A stretch of 64,000 bases of DNA from Podocnemis expansa (GCA_007922195.1 ML682007.1:12658562-12722561), one strand, 5' to 3'; shown: positions 1 to 11,142, counted from the stretch's first letter. Translations and numbers: made by a program. Notes: generated by a model from the letters alone, not told the origin.

Positions 1-406
1 TCCCTGAACACAGTTGGTAAGTGGCCTACAGACATACACAAACCTAAAAATACCTGTTTTATCACTGAGGAGGACAGCAACCAGCTAAAGCACTGAAGAG
101 TTTGTGACTCATCTCAGAAGGAAAATGTCATTTGTGTGCTCAGTTAAATTACTGAAGACCTGCGTTTGACCTGCAGAGTGAAGAGGAGGTATGTATTTTA
201 AGAAGTCTACTTGTGGTAGAAACTTTGCTGGTCAATGCTGGGTGTCTCACACTTGCATCACTGATCCCTGTCTCTCTGAAGCAGGGGTCAGGTCTAACCT
301 CATTTACCAGCAATCAACGCTGTTAAACACTTGTTAGTACAGGTATCAATGTGAATGAGGTGTTCAGCAGCACATCGAAGTTTTACTGACAGGGCTTTAA
401 AAGTCT
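1..406. other. Unannotated non-coding stretch
   Basis: No long reading frame, recognised repeat or RNA gene is visible. Composition is ordinary AT-rich intronic or intergenic DNA. Confidence 0.5.
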
Positions 407-531
407 TAGGCCTGATTTTTCACTTTCTTGCACCGTGTGTGCTCCCTTACACCTGTACAGCATGAGTGTAAAATGCTATCATTCTGATTTCCCATTTTAT
501 GCAAGTGAAAGGCAGTAGAAATATCAGGCCC
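407..531. repeat. Palindromic MITE-like repeat
   Basis: The unit opens with AGGCCTGATTTTTCAC and closes with GAAATATCAGGCCC, which are approximate reverse complements. The same 'cctgatttt..' terminal theme recurs at 7495-7580 and 22865-22945. This fits an old non-autonomous DNA element. The superfamily is not determinable from this copy. Confidence 0.55.
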
Positions 532-551
532 TTACTCCACTAAAGGGAGAA

Positions 552-651
552 ACAAACAAACAAGGAGTCCTGTGGCACTTAAAGACTAACAAATATATTT
601 CTTGCATGAGCTTTTGTGGGAGAAAATCTCACTTTGTCAGACGCTTTGAAG
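552..651 (-). mobile_element. Penelope-like element 3' tail, truncated copy
   Basis: Read on the minus strand this matches the terminal part of the coding PLE at 53385-55102: 'tttgttagtctttaagtgccac' type sequence ending in the ACTCCTTGTTTG stretch. The copy lacks the last ~30 bp of the full 3' terminus. It is flanked by perfect 8-bp direct repeats AGGGAGAA (544-551 and 652-659), so it is a true insertion. Its inner end retains 'gagattttctcccac', part of the helix at the centre of the hairpin copies elsewhere in the window. Confidence 0.8.
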
Positions 652-659
652 AGGGAGAA

Positions 660-900
660 GTATCTCAGATCCACATTTGGTAGAACTTATCTCCAAGTGC
701 CCTGGGTGCTGCACAGCCCATGCACTTTCATAAGTCTGCTTCCGACCTTTTCCTTTCCAGCCTCCTTACGACTTACAAGTTTAGAGTTTTCAGCTGGGAA
801 TTTTACTTTATGATTCTTAGATGCCTTGTGATAGGTACTCTGTAAATCATGTGCATATAGACATACAAAGAGTTACTGGGGACAGAGTAGAAAGAGAATC
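660..900. other. Unannotated non-coding stretch
   Basis: Nothing recognised. A 65-codon frame here is chance and partly overlaps the PLE copy. Confidence 0.45.
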
Positions 901-990
901 AGTAGATTGAGAGGGAAAAGGTATACACACAGTAACTTGCGAGGCAAAAGGTATGCACACAGTAAATTGAGAGGGAAAAGGTCTACATAC
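901..990. repeat. Three exact-length 30-bp tandem repeats
   Basis: Three back-to-back 30-bp units start at 901, 931 and 961. Each begins AGTA and ends in a GGT..AC..AC motif, with 2-6 substitutions between units and no indels. There are no unique spacers, so this is a short minisatellite and not a CRISPR array. Confidence 0.85.
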
Positions 991-1463
991 ACCTATGATA
1001 GACAAGATGTAGGTGGCTTTGTAAACATAGCTTGATGGCTTTTTTGTGAGGCCAAGTTTGACTTTTGCTTGTAAAATGATTGAAGTTTAGGCCTCCCTAG
1101 CAATTTATCTGAAAGCAATGTACCAGCTAGAGATTGCAGTTGTCTGATTTTGCACTGCCTTCAAGAAATGGGATAGTACACCTGTCATCTCTCATGACAA
1201 CCTTCACCAATGCTCCCCCACTGCTTTGAAGATATAAAGTGGAGTTATGTTATTGTATTATTAGAGATGGCCTCCATCGCACTTCAGGATCTGCACACTT
1301 TGATGGTGTTTAAACCCAGATCCAAACTCTTCTGCATGCACCAATTTTTCTTATGCTATTGCTGTTCATTTCTATGATGGAAGAAAAGGATTTTTTAGCT
1401 ATAATAACTCAGCAGTACCTACAGTTGGACTTCATCTAGGGCTTTATGTTGATAAGCACATCT
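991..1463. other. Unannotated non-coding stretch
   Basis: No recognised repeat or coding potential. It leads into the CR1 fragment that starts near 1464. Confidence 0.45.
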
Positions 1464-2205
1464 GACAGTCAGGCCTTTTGCCGAGTCCTGGCTGGGAAGG
1501 TTTGGCTGGGATTGTTGGCTTTGACAGGGGTTTAAGTAAGCCGGAACGGCCTGGAACGTCATTCTGGGGCCCACTATTTTTAGGGGCTCAGCTTTCTGGG
1601 CCCCCTAAAAATAGGAAACGGTACCAGAACACTGTGTTTTGGGCCCACCATTGAAAACTAGCAGGCCCCGGAACACAGCATTCTGGCACCATTTTCACTG
1701 CACCCCTAAAAATAGTGAGCCCCTGGAACGGCATTCCCATACCCAAACCCCACCCCAAATCCCTCCCCTTCAAGGCCCCACCACAGCATGGGGCTTGCCT
1801 TCAATCCCCCTGCCCCAGCCAGACCCAGGCCATGCTGCCAGCCTGACTTGTGGCCTACTGCCTCCTCTGCAGCCGCGCTGCCCCCAGTAAGTACTGAGGT
1901 GGCTGGCTCACGCTGGGGGGAATATTGGGGGCAGGAGGTAGGTATTGGGGTGGTATTGGGGGCTGGGTGTGGGTACTGGGGGTCAATTTTGGGGACAGGG
2001 GAATGGAAATCGGGGGCAGGTGCTGTGGTGGGGGGAAGGTGTTTGGGGGCAGGAGCTGGGGTGCGGGAAGGGGGCCTACCTGTGTGTGGGGGGGGGGAGC
2101 CACCTGATTAGGAGGGTTTCAGGGCTCACCAAATTATACTTTAAGCCCTGGGCTTTGAACAGGGGGCTGGACTAAATGACCCCCTGAGATCCCTTCCAAC
2201 AAGGT
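1464..2205 (+). mobile_element. CR1 LINE 3' UTR fragment, split by a hAT
   Basis: The left part (about 1464-1524, 'caggccttttgccgagtcc' onward) and the right part (2159-2205, 'gggggctggactaaatgac' through 'gagatcccttcc') are the two halves of one CR1 3' UTR and terminus on the plus strand. Removing the 626-bp insertion at 1525-2150 and one TSD restores continuity. Only the non-coding 3' end remains, as expected for a 5'-truncated LINE copy. Confidence 0.8.
1525..2150. mobile_element. hAT-type non-autonomous DNA transposon, 626 bp
   Basis: The ends are CAGGGGTTTAAGTA and TACTTTAAGCCCTG, imperfect terminal inverted repeats (TIRs) beginning CAGGG as is typical of hAT elements. A perfect 8-bp TSD, GGCTTTGA, flanks the element at 1517-1524 and 2151-2158. 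The interior is unusually GC-rich. It has a block of C/G-rich inverted duplications with repeated 'ccctaaaaatag' (about 1550-1720) and a G-rich minisatellite built on 'attgggggc' words (about 1915-2095). There is no transposase. Overlapping frames of 60-107 codons are by-products of the G-rich repeat. Confidence 0.9.
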
Positions 2206-3277
2206 GTTACCCATAACTCTTGATATCATGGATCTTCATCTGCAATTGCATGAGCTAACGATGGAGGCTCAGTACTTTTAGAAGCCTCTTCTTTCCATTA
2301 CAGATGATGACAGCATGAATGGCAGTATTCTCTAGCATCAAACCTAATCTAGATTTCAGAAAATACTTCCATAATACCAAATAGTAACTCTGTTCACTAT
2401 ACAGAAATTGGGCTGAATATCTCACTGCCCTAAACTCGTAACTGACGTTCAATTTAATAAAAAGCGGTGACTAGTAAATGCTATAAATCTCTTGATCTCA
2501 AATAGCTTTTCCAGGCACAGGAGTGTCACCTTGTTTTTGCAGCATGTAGATTTATTTATTTTCTTGCAACCAATAATAAACAGACCATTAATAACAGCAA
2601 CACTTGCTGCAGTAGGGATGTGCTTTCTGACTGGAACAGAAAATAAGAGGAAAAAAACAGCTATTCTGTTCAGTTCCTATGGAAGCTTTTCAGAGGAGGT
2701 CCTGCCTATCTAAGCAGTTATTCATCCAGCCTTACTGAGATATTTTGGCTCCATCAGAACTGACAGCCTCCTCTATCATTTCAAATACCCACAGCGACCT
2801 TCCTCTTTCCAAGAATTTACCAAGTTCTCAGAAAACAACATCCTTTTCATAATCACTGTTTAGCTTTCCCTTCTCATTTTAAAACTTTCCAATATATGTA
2901 ACAAAAAGATGCTTTCCCCTATATATTAAATGCTACAACCTTCAACAGTCAAAATAAATCCAATATTTAGCTACACTTGCAGCATGTTGTTCTTCCTTCA
3001 ATTGTCCATAAGTCATCCTAAAAATTTAGTGTAGATGCTTGCAATTCAAATAGACATATTAAAAAAGTCTTCTCATGTGTCTTCAAAAGAAGGGTGGGCA
3101 AGTGGAATAATATTCATAAGGCATCAGATAGACACTGTTCAAGGCCCAATGGCGTCCCATGCCCTCTGCACCCCTTCAAGAGTAGAAACCAGCATACTTT
3201 CTGTTTCTGTGTAATGCTGCTGTAGAGCTGTAGGAACATTTCTGCTGTGATTACCGTATACTGAGTGACTCTCTGTC
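2206..3277. other. Unannotated non-coding stretch
   Basis: No repeat family or convincing exon was recognised. The 73-codon plus-strand frame at 2492-2713 has no recognisable domain or splice context. Confidence 0.45.
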
Positions 3278-3286
3278 ATGTGCTAA

Positions 3287-3335
3287 ATAAATTTCTTAGT
3301 CTTTTAGTGCCACTGGACTCCTTGCTTGTTTCATT
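3287..3335 (+). mobile_element. Penelope-like element 3' tail, minimal copy
   Basis: Only about 49 bp of the PLE tail ('ttcttagtcttttagtgcc' to 'ccttgcttgttt') is present. It ends at the short terminus and not at the full CCCCTTTGGAAC end. Near-identical 9-bp flanks ATGTGCTAA (3278-3286) and ATGTGATAA (3336-3344) look like a TSD with one later substitution. Confidence 0.7.
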
Positions 3336-3344
3336 ATGTGATAA

Positions 3345-4046
3345 TTTCTAATGAAAGCAGATAAGAATAGAACCTTTAAACTTCCAGGGGGAAAAAAAAT
3401 AAAATAAAACCCCACAACTCTGTTATTTGACAACAGCACACATCAGGAACCATAGCCAGCCATGCTGGCATGTCTGCTGGCCTTTCCTGCCTTGGAGGAA
3501 ATGATTTATATTTTAGTTCCCCTTCAAAGTATGTTTGCTGTACAACTGCCAATGTTTTAAGCCACTATTTTTACTAGCTGTCTTTTACCACTTTCACTAG
3601 AGAGACAATGACTTGCAAAGCCATGTAGACAAAACACCAGGGGAACAGATAAGAAATGAATTGCATCCTACATTCAGCTCAGGGGATTACATTTTTTAAA
3701 TGCATGCTAAGCTCAGTGCCTATGGATTTTATTTAATCAAGCCAAGTACCCACACCCAACCCCAACTATATAGTAACAGGCGATAAACAAACGAAAATTT
3801 GCATGTTTGTCTAAGGTCTTTGTAAACATACAGTATTTCATTTGCAAACTAAACCCTGCAGTTTGTTTTGGAAGGGTGAGAAGGAAATCAAATCCCAAAA
3901 GCCCCACTTGGAGAGTCAAGTTCAGCATATTTAAGTCTCCAGAGTGACAGGAGATAGTCAAATCAAACATAGTCGATAAGAGTGATATTTGATAGCCAAT
4001 GGGCTTGTGATGATCACCTGCCACTTGTTACTCTTCAGCCAGATTA
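3345..4046. other. Unannotated non-coding stretch
   Basis: Nothing recognised. The 95-codon minus frame at 3737-4024 shows no known domain. Confidence 0.4.
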
Positions 4047-4421
4047 GATCCATAGACTCAGAGACTCTAAGATCAGAGAGGACCAGTATGATCATCTAGG
4101 CTGACCTCCTGCACAATACAGGACTCAAAACCTCACCCACCCACTCCAGCAATAGGTCCCTAATCTATGACTGAGTTATTTAAGTCCTCAAAGCAGGATT
4201 TAAGGACTTTAAGATATAGAGAATTCACTGGCAAGTGAGCCATGCCCCATGCTACAGAGGAAGGCAAAAAACAAACAAACAAACAAACAAAAAAAAACCC
4301 CCAACCCACAGCCCAGCCAATCTGCCCTGGGGGACAATTCCTTCCTGATCCCAAATATGGCAAATCAGTTAAACTCTGAGTATGTGGACAAGTCTCACCA
4401 GTCAGTCATCCAGATATGTTA
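4047..4421 (-). mobile_element. CR1 LINE 3' UTR fragment
   Basis: The segment runs 'ccatagactcagagactct', 'gatcatctaggctgacctcc', 'cctcacccacccactcc', 'gccatgccccatgctacag', then 'ccctgggggacaattcc'. It is the reptilian CR1 3' UTR type also present at 37996-38305 and 50465-50789. It lies in reverse orientation. An expanded (AAAC)n/A tract at about 4270-4307 interrupts it. No ORF2 sequence is attached, so this is a severely 5'-truncated copy. Confidence 0.85.
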
Positions 4422-4429
4422 GTATACCT

Positions 4430-6665
4430 GGGAAGCCAATGAACCTTTCTTTCATTAGCTGGTCTGCCGTGCTCCACCATCCCCTCAGCAGCCATCCCTA
4501 GTCACATACCACAGACATCTTAAGTAAAAAGGGAGGATTTGCTCAGACTTCTTAGAAGAGGAGGTTGAGGAGTATAAACACAGACACATACTTTCCCATA
4601 GGCAAGAAGCTGATTTTTAAGCTAAACTGGATATCTGATAAACTGCAAATGAAATAGTTAGCCAGTCTCTGGAGAGCTGGTACTATCCAAGAAAAGAAAA
4701 AAAAAAAAAAGAAAAAAAACCCTCAACCTCCATGTTTAATGCCAAATAAGAACCATGGCTAAAAACAACACAATGTGCTACAGAAACCTAGATCCAAATC
4801 TTGAGATGCTTGCTTAGCTTTTTAAACAATCATTACCCAGGGAAAAGTCCATGTGAAGTCTATGTGAGTTTGCCTAGAAGTAGTGAGGACCTCATGATCT
4901 GGCCCACAGAAAATAACGTTCAGTCACTGGAGGCTGGGTTCTGTCTCTAAGTGACATGATTTGCATTATGAAGTCTGTACGGATCAAATATCCTGGACAA
5001 GCAGAAGAAAACTTTAATTACAGCAGCTGGCTTCTGTCATCTCAACCTGACAGACACTTGAAACGTGTCTCAGAAAAAACTTTCAGAAGAATTCTGCATG
5101 GCCAATTTACACTGAGAAACCTACAACTTTTATATATCCAGTCCCAATACCTTTCATTCAAAAGCCTTGCTGGGCTACTCTGCGTATCCTGTCTCAGAGC
5201 TTTGGCAGCAAATGTCTCTAAACCATTTTTATGCAGGAGGCTTTTAGAATCACAATTGCCCAGGTCCTACATGAAGAGCGAATTTCTTCAATTTAATAAA
5301 AACACTCTCAGTTCCAGCAGCTGAACTTCTCAATCCTTTGCACCACCATATTCACATGCTCAGCCACCCATGAAGCTACTGCTGTCACTAATTTGATCCT
5401 TCATCACAAGTACTAGGTTCCTTTCCTCCTTTAAGATTATTAGAAGACATCCAAAAGAACAGGGAATGCCTCACAAGCCACAAACAATTCATGTGGCTAA
5501 TATTTCATCCTTAAGGAAGCTAAAAAAAGGTGTCCCCCCCATTAAAAATTAACAGAAATTCTTTTTCAGTGAGAAAAGGTCTCAGGTTACTTTATATACA
5601 TAAGCTTCCATTCAATATTCTGCACCCCCCCCCCCCGGTCAGCTTGTGTCTTGCCTTTCCTCAAATGGGAAGTTCCTAGAAGGTTGTAAAATCAATCCCT
5701 TACCTTTTCAGAGCAGCTGAGAGAACTTCCTGCTCCTTCGATTTCACAGCAGGTAATTAACTAAAGCTTTCTTCCTATTTCTACAATAGACCCACAGCTA
5801 TTGCAAGAGTGCTTGGTCTGTTCTGTGGTTGGGAAGAAATTTGAACATGAGTCCTGAAGTAATCAACAGATTCTACAACTAAGTCCTACTTCTGTGCAAG
5901 TGCAAGACAAATAGCTACAACAAAACTTACTGTTCTGAGGTGAACTGGTTAGGCTCTTAGAGAATATATTTTGCTTTTGATCCAATCAACCCATTGTTGA
6001 GAATAAACAGACCAGGAGTTTGGGCAGAAATGCTAGTCAAGGACCTGCTGCTGACTCCCGAGCGACCCACCCTCTCCATCTGTAAATTGTCAAAAGCAGT
6101 TAAGCTTGGCTAATGTCAGCTTAGACTGTATTAGAGACCTCACAAATACACAGAATGTAACCCTTGACGTACCAGATATTTTAGTTCATGATAGTGGATT
6201 CCCTTATTTCTGTAGCTTTAGTGACCTATAACAGGCTTGAGTCTAGGCAACAGGCAACACTGATTATTAAAAGCTAAATGATTCTGACACAAACATATGT
6301 GAAATAGAGTGTTAGGATGTTAGGATGGCCTCAGGTGGAGTTACTGCGTTCCTGAGAGGGGAAACTGAGGTAGAATGTTGTTACACCAGCAAATCCTCAG
6401 AGTACAGATATAGCTTATACCAGCAAAAAATGCTTTCACCAGAATAACTTACACTTGTCAGCCTGAGCAACATAAACTATATTGGCACAAGTCGCTCTAA
6501 GGCCAGTATTACAGAATCTACTCTAGGGCTTCTACCACTATGAGGAAGTTGTGCGCACTTTCCTCCCAAAATCACACTGATAATCAACAGTGGTATACCA
6601 GCAAAACTTTCTAGGGGAAAGTTGGCCTTAACAGGTAAGACAGACAAAGGGTGAGAGAAAAAGAT
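4430..6665. other. Unannotated non-coding stretch
   Basis: Mostly unique-looking sequence with an A-rich run (about 4690-4720) and a homopolymeric C run (about 5624-5637). A 122-codon plus frame (4956-5324) has no recognised domain, signal peptide or splice context and is not called as a gene. Confidence 0.4.
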
Positions 6666-6666
6666 C

Positions 6667-6795
6667 ATCATCCTCATTTCACAAATGGTAACTAAAAAAA
6701 GGGCAAGTTATTTGGTCAAGGTTACACAGGAAGTCTCTAGGACTTGAACTCACCTTCTTGTATCTTCACCCACTGCCTTAACCGTAGCACCATAT
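6667..6795 (+). mobile_element. Degenerate MIR-type SINE
   Basis: The order of motifs follows the MIR 3' half: 'cctcatttcacaaatg', 'gcaagttatttggtcaagg', 'ttacacagg', 'ggacttgaactcacc', 'ctgccttaacc'. This ancient SINE family is shared across amniotes. The copy is heavily diverged and carries no function of its own. Confidence 0.7.
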
Positions 6796-7287
6796 GCGAC
6801 ATTCCCCTCCCAAAATTTGGTCTGCTGTGCCACTGTGAGCCCCCAAACTCCACTCCTGAAACCCACTTCACTCTGCTATGCCAAGCAATCTCACTCCTGA
6901 GTCAGACCACACCAGCCTCCTGCATGTAATTGGTCCCAGGCAGTGAGCATATGCTCTAGAGCCACTCGGTCCCCCAGCAAGCACCTCCCCCAGATACCAC
7001 ACTGGGAACTTCAGTCCTACAGGGGCTGGGACCCTTCCCCATACAGACACTCATTCACCCATTTATCAAAGAAATGGGTATAGCCACTCCTTCATGCCCT
7101 CTAAAGTTCACACAGCTTTAAATGAAACAAACACTACTTTATTGATTCAAACATAATTTTAAGTGACTATCCAGGAAGGCAATGCACAATAATTTAATAA
7201 AGGAATCAGGAGTTACCACAAGCAAACAAAAGAAAAAAAAATGCATGCTAATCTAACAACACTATCCAAGATTATTCTCTAGCTTCT

Positions 7288-7350
7288 TCTCAAAACAAAC
7301 AAGAAGTCCTGTGACACTTAAAGACTAACGCATTTGTTTATTGCATGCTG
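7288..7350 (-). mobile_element. Penelope-like element 3' tail, short copy
   Basis: 'caaacaagaagtcctgtgac' followed by 'cttaaagactaac' and a T-rich segment ending 'attgcatg' matches the PLE tail on the minus strand. The full terminal ~30 bp are absent. No TSD was found. Confidence 0.75.
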
Positions 7351-7399
7351 TAGCCCCTAAAGCTCCTGCCTTAATCTGTCCCTGCAAAGGGCAATTCAA

Positions 7400-7580
7400 T
7401 AATGTAAATAAATGATACAAATAACTAAACCTCACATCTTCATTATTCCTGTTTTACAGAATGTGAAACTGAGGTATTTATGGAGAGGGCAAGGGCCTGA
7501 TTTTCAGAGGTGCTAAGCACCTAAAACTCCAACAGAAGTCAATAGGAGTTGCAGATGCTCAGCAATCTTTAAAAGATATT
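7400..7580. repeat. MIR remnant fused to palindromic repeat
   Basis: Positions about 7430-7480 ('cctgttttacagaatgtg', 'aaactgaggtatt') resemble the MIR core. From 7495 comes the 'gggcctgattttcagaggtg..gctaagcacct' repeat with its complementary half ('gatgctcagcaatc'), the same theme as at 22865-22945. Both are old and non-coding. Confidence 0.55.
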
Positions 7581-7902
7581 TAGGCATTATGGTGCTTGGC
7601 ATTTAAATGATCTAGGAGCCTAAATCATATTTTCAGAAGGGATTTAGGCACTTAGGAATTTAGATTCCATTGACTGCACCTAAATATCTTTAGAAATCTG
7701 GTCCTAACCAACTCCACTCTAATACAAATATTGTGAATGCCTACTGAGGCCTAAGCATGTTACCCACAACTACCTGTGCAGTGGTTTTGTCCCAACAATA
7801 ACATTACTAGGCTCCAGCAGATCGATCTTATGCTTGTCATAGTCAGCTAAAAGATGCCTGACTTCATACAGTTGGATTCAGTTGGAAGGGAAGATGAAAC
7901 TT

Positions 7903-7970
7903 TATGGCAATAAATAATTTTTTTTTTTTAGTCTTTAAAAGTGCTACAGGACTACCTTCTTGTTCTATTG
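7903..7970 (+). mobile_element. Penelope-like element 3' tail, short copy
   Basis: 'aataaataattt' and a T run are followed by 'tagtctttaaaagtgctac' and 'aggactaccttcttg'. This is the PLE tail in plus orientation, ending at the short terminus. Confidence 0.75.
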
Positions 7971-8021
7971 CCTTTGGTGTGAATTGGATTGGGCTGTTGT
8001 CATCATTTCTTTTTTCCCCAA

Positions 8022-8142
8022 TAGGGTGACAAGATAGCAACCATGAAAAACTGGGACAGAGGTTGGGGAGTAATAGGTGACTATAGAGAAAGCCCTGAAT
8101 ATCAGTACTTTCCCTATAAAACATGACTTCTGCTTACCCTAT
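8022..8142. mobile_element. Short TIR element (TAGGGTGAC family)
   Basis: The left end TAGGGTGACAAGATAGC and right end 'gcttaccctat' are imperfect inverted repeats. The interior ('aaaactgggacag', 'ggagtaataggtg', 'ccctgaatatcag', 'ccctataaaa') matches the same family as the fragment at 13471-13531. It is a non-autonomous MITE of about 121 bp. The TA at the ends could reflect a TA target, but the TSD is not decisive. Confidence 0.7.
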
Positions 8143-8848
8143 TTCTCTATCCTACAATCCTATGTTAATCCAACATCAGGATTAGCACTTTAGCGTTACA
8201 AAGATCTAGATAATGTTTGCTCATATTCCTTTTTACAATGTTGTTTTTTAATCTAGCAGAGTGGCTATAATTACTGAATAGAAACCCCAAAGCAGCATCC
8301 CTATTAATAACTGACTTAATAATTTATCATATGCCTGTGGAAAAACCTGTCACTATTAGAAATTATAAATACTCATTATTATTATTTTATATTTGTATTT
8401 GTATTGACTATGCTACATATCTTTTTGACCATTTATGAAGAATGGCAGGAAGGAAATACAATGTTAAGTTAATAATGGATGGATACTAACACAGGGTTTG
8501 ATAAAACCTGGGCAATAGGTTGCCATGGTGACTGGGGTTTGTAACCTGGCTCCTAGCTCCTCTGTGAAAATGCAGTGGAGGAATATGCTCTGGCAACCAA
8601 AAATAAAACTGCTGGCACCTAGCTGGGAGCCAGTTTTGTCTAATCCTGTACTAACGTGAGATCTGCAGTTTATCACACTACTCCTCTGCAGATTTCCTTT
8701 TTCTAAAACTCCAGGAGAGAATGAAACACTAAAACTACGGGCATATTTTAACAGGTCAGTGGATGGTATGAGAAGCACTCACTCATGGTAATATCTAAAA
8801 TCTTAGAGCACCTTTCATCAATAGATCTTTAAAATGTTTTAAAAAGGA

Positions 8849-8900
8849 GGTAAGATGGGTGAGGTGATATCTTTTATTGAACCAACATTTACTGTCTCGC
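8849..8900. mobile_element. Second PLE-like tail family, fragment
   Basis: 'gtaagatgggtgaggtgat', 'atcttttattgaaccaac' and 'atttactg' match the fragments at 39042-39078 and 51771-51860. The fuller copy at 51771 carries 'tgtagctgtgttggtccc', which resembles the 'tagccgtgttagtc' terminus of the main PLE family. A related but distinct PLE subfamily is inferred. Confidence 0.45.
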
Positions 8901-9279
8901 AAATGTTTAATTGATATTCCAAAACAACCACTTTTCTATTCGTATTAGGTTTGGTAAATTCTCCCATGATATGACCTATATGTGAGTGCACATACACATA
9001 CACTTTTAGTTTCTACAAAACTTCATTTTGCAGCTTATATGATTCTTCCATCATGCCTCGGTTCAGAAATGTCCCTATAACTAGGCTACATCTCACATAC
9101 CCTATCTTTTTTCCTGTTGCAAAAGACATCTGCTGTGTGGATATTTTTTATAGTCTCTAAAGTGTTTTGCTTGCTCAAATCTCCTCTTGGCAAACTAAGT
9201 AAAGTTTTCAAAGTGCAAATGTACAGAGCTAAGTGCTCAGACAGCTTATTCTTCAGTCTCAATGGCTGAGAACTTTGCC

Positions 9280-9420
9280 TTTTTAAACGTGTTTGAGCAA
9301 ATAAAGCGAACAGAGAATATGCAAATAGCCTTTCTTAAATGAAACACAAGACTGAATTGTTGTTGGCAGGTCACAGCATCACACCACCCTCACCAGCCTG
9401 TCAATTCAAAAGATTTTTTT
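9280..9420. promoter_or_regulatory. Possible conserved non-coding element
   Basis: Unique-looking sequence containing a perfect octamer ATGCAAAT (about 9319-9326), 'ctgtcaattcaaaag' and few signs of repeat origin. This is a composition-based guess. Conservation was not testable here. Confidence 0.15.
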
Positions 9421-9674
9421 TTTTCTCTCTCTCTTTTCTAAAAACATCATCATCATTCAGATAGCTGGCTCAAAAGTCCAGGCAGAATAAGGCCGTTCTT
9501 AATACCCAAAAAAAAAAAAAGAGACCACCCTTTCAGATAAAATAAAATTAGGACTCAAGCATTACACTGAAGTGCAGTTAGGAGGTTATTTTCGTTCACT
9601 CAGACTGGATGTGGATGATTTTTTTTTCTCACTGCAAGACTACTCCTAGTCATTCTCAATCTGCTGTCTTATCA

Positions 9675-9837
9675 GATTCAGAGGGGCAGTCATGCTAGTT
9701 TATTTCAGCAAAACAAACAAGGAGGCCTTTGGCACTTTGAAAGACTAACATTTATTTATCACATGAACTTTCCTAGGATTCTTGTGATAAATAAATGTGT
9801 TAGTCTTTAAAAGTGCTAAAGGACTCCTTGTTTGTTT
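9675..9837. mobile_element. Penelope-like hairpin (inverted tail dimer)
   Basis: The left arm (9675-9755) reads as a minus-strand PLE tail with the complete terminus ('agaggggcagtcatgc' complement). The right arm (about 9776-9837) is a plus-strand tail stopping at 'ccttgtttgttttg', about 30 bp short of full length. The arms meet at a short centre near 'cctaggattcttgtg'. Flanks TGTCTTATCA (9665-9674) and TGTCTTTTCA (9838-9847) form a near-perfect 10-bp TSD, so the dimer inserted as one unit. Confidence 0.85.
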
Positions 9838-10275
9838 TGTCTTTTCAAAGTCAAGTAGGCAGACCAATAACAAAACTCAAACCATTTACTGAAGGACAAA
9901 TGTGCCATATAGCTGACAAATGGCATAGCTGCTGTCTTCTAAAAAGAAGGGGAAAGCTAGTTTTGAAAACGCATATGGAAAGTCAGGGATAAAACCAACT
10001 GGTAAATATTAAATAGGATTCATGGAAATTACTCTGAAAAACGGTCCAAAAACTATAAGAGAGAATGAGATCATTTGGACAGAATTTGTAGGCCCACCAA
10101 CAGAATTCAACAGACAGTTATAATCCAAGCTGTACAATACTAAAGGCTTTTAAAGACCTTTTATAAAGGCTGAGAATTCTCAATTGAGTTCCACAGGATA
10201 TTTTCCATCATTACTGGAGTGAGATCAGGTTCACTAAAAATTACCTCCTTGGTGTAGCATGGAATCATGTTTTGT

Positions 10276-10480
10276 GTAACAAACTTCTGCAGTACTTTTA
10301 AAGATTAACAAATTTATTTTTCACATGAGCTTTCATGGGTTAAGTCCCACCTTTCTGGTATCTGATGAAGTGGAACTTTGTACATGAAAGCTCATATGAA
10401 AATTAAATTTGGTAGTCTTTAAAAGTGTCACAAGACTCCTTTTTTGTTTTTCTGAACCGTACTAACACAGCTACTCCTTT
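10276..10480. mobile_element. Penelope-like hairpin (inverted tail dimer)
   Basis: The minus-oriented left arm is truncated at 'aacaaacttctgcag'. The right arm is complete, ending 'cacagctactcctttgga'. The centre carries 'tctgatgaagtgg' and, further on, 'catgaaagctcat', a degenerate hammerhead-like core. Flanks GAATCATGTTTTG (from 10262) and GGATCATGTTTGG (10481-10493) are about 12-bp TSDs. Confidence 0.85.
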
Positions 10481-10667
10481 GGATCATGTTTGGTATAGTA
10501 ACAGTTTGCTAGGATATTTCAGATACCTAAATTTGGGAGAGATATGTTAGTTTTTTTTTGGTTTCTTGTTTCCTTTAGTAATTAAAGATGGAACTTTTAA
10601 AAAATACCAATGATTTAAGAGCATAAATCTCTTTGGCTTTCAATGAGATTTTCACTACTAAGCACTA

Positions 10668-10905
10668 GTCTCTATATAAACTTGCACTGAAATGACAAAG
10701 AGTTATATTATTTCAGTGCAAGTTTTTTTATTGTGGACACTTATTTCAGAGTGGTTGTTAATGATAAGGAATTGATGTATTCTATATCAAAATAGAATAC
10801 TTTTATTCTGAAACAAGTGTCCATACAGACGTGCATTGAAGAAGCAAAAGGCATGAATTCAAATTGATTTAGTTATTTCAGTACCAGTTTGTATGTATGT
10901 ACCCT
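10668..10905. repeat. Stacked perfect hairpins, foldback element
   Basis: AAACTTGCACTGAAAT (10678-10693) is the exact reverse complement of ATTTCAGTGCAAGTTT (10710-10725). Further on, TGGACACTTATTTCAGA (10734-10750) pairs with TCTGAAACAAGTGTCCA (10806-10822) with one mismatch. A partial third copy of the arm ('tatttcagtaccagttt') lies near 10874-10890. No coding capacity is present. It is best read as a foldback MITE with internal duplication. Confidence 0.75.
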
Positions 10906-11024
10906 TGCCCTAGGTACTTTAGAAAAATCCCACCTCAAGAGATAAAACTGAAGCAATGAATAGTCTCATGGAACTTTGCTGATTGCAGTCTGTCAGGAGA
11001 ACTTAAGGAAACCAGTCCTAGCTT

Positions 11025-11130
11025 CTCCCACAAAAGTTTATGCAGTAAATATTGGTGTTAGTCTTTTACGGGCCACAGGACTCCTGGTTTATTTTACCAA
11101 ACTAGATTAACACGGCTGCCCCTTTGGATA
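11025..11130 (+). mobile_element. Penelope-like element 3' end, 5'-truncated
   Basis: A single plus-strand copy with the complete terminus 'cacggctgcccctttgga'. It begins inside the central helix ('ctcccacaaaag'). Direct repeats CAGTCCTAGCTT at 11013-11024 and 11131-11142 form a perfect 12-bp TSD. This shows that a monomer, 5'-truncated as in target-primed reverse transcription, integrates in the same way as the hairpin dimers. Confidence 0.92.
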
Positions 11131-11142
11131 CAGTCCTAGCTT

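Noticed and set aside
901..990. CRISPR-like 30-bp repeats
   Set aside because: The units are directly adjacent without spacers and the sequence is vertebrate.
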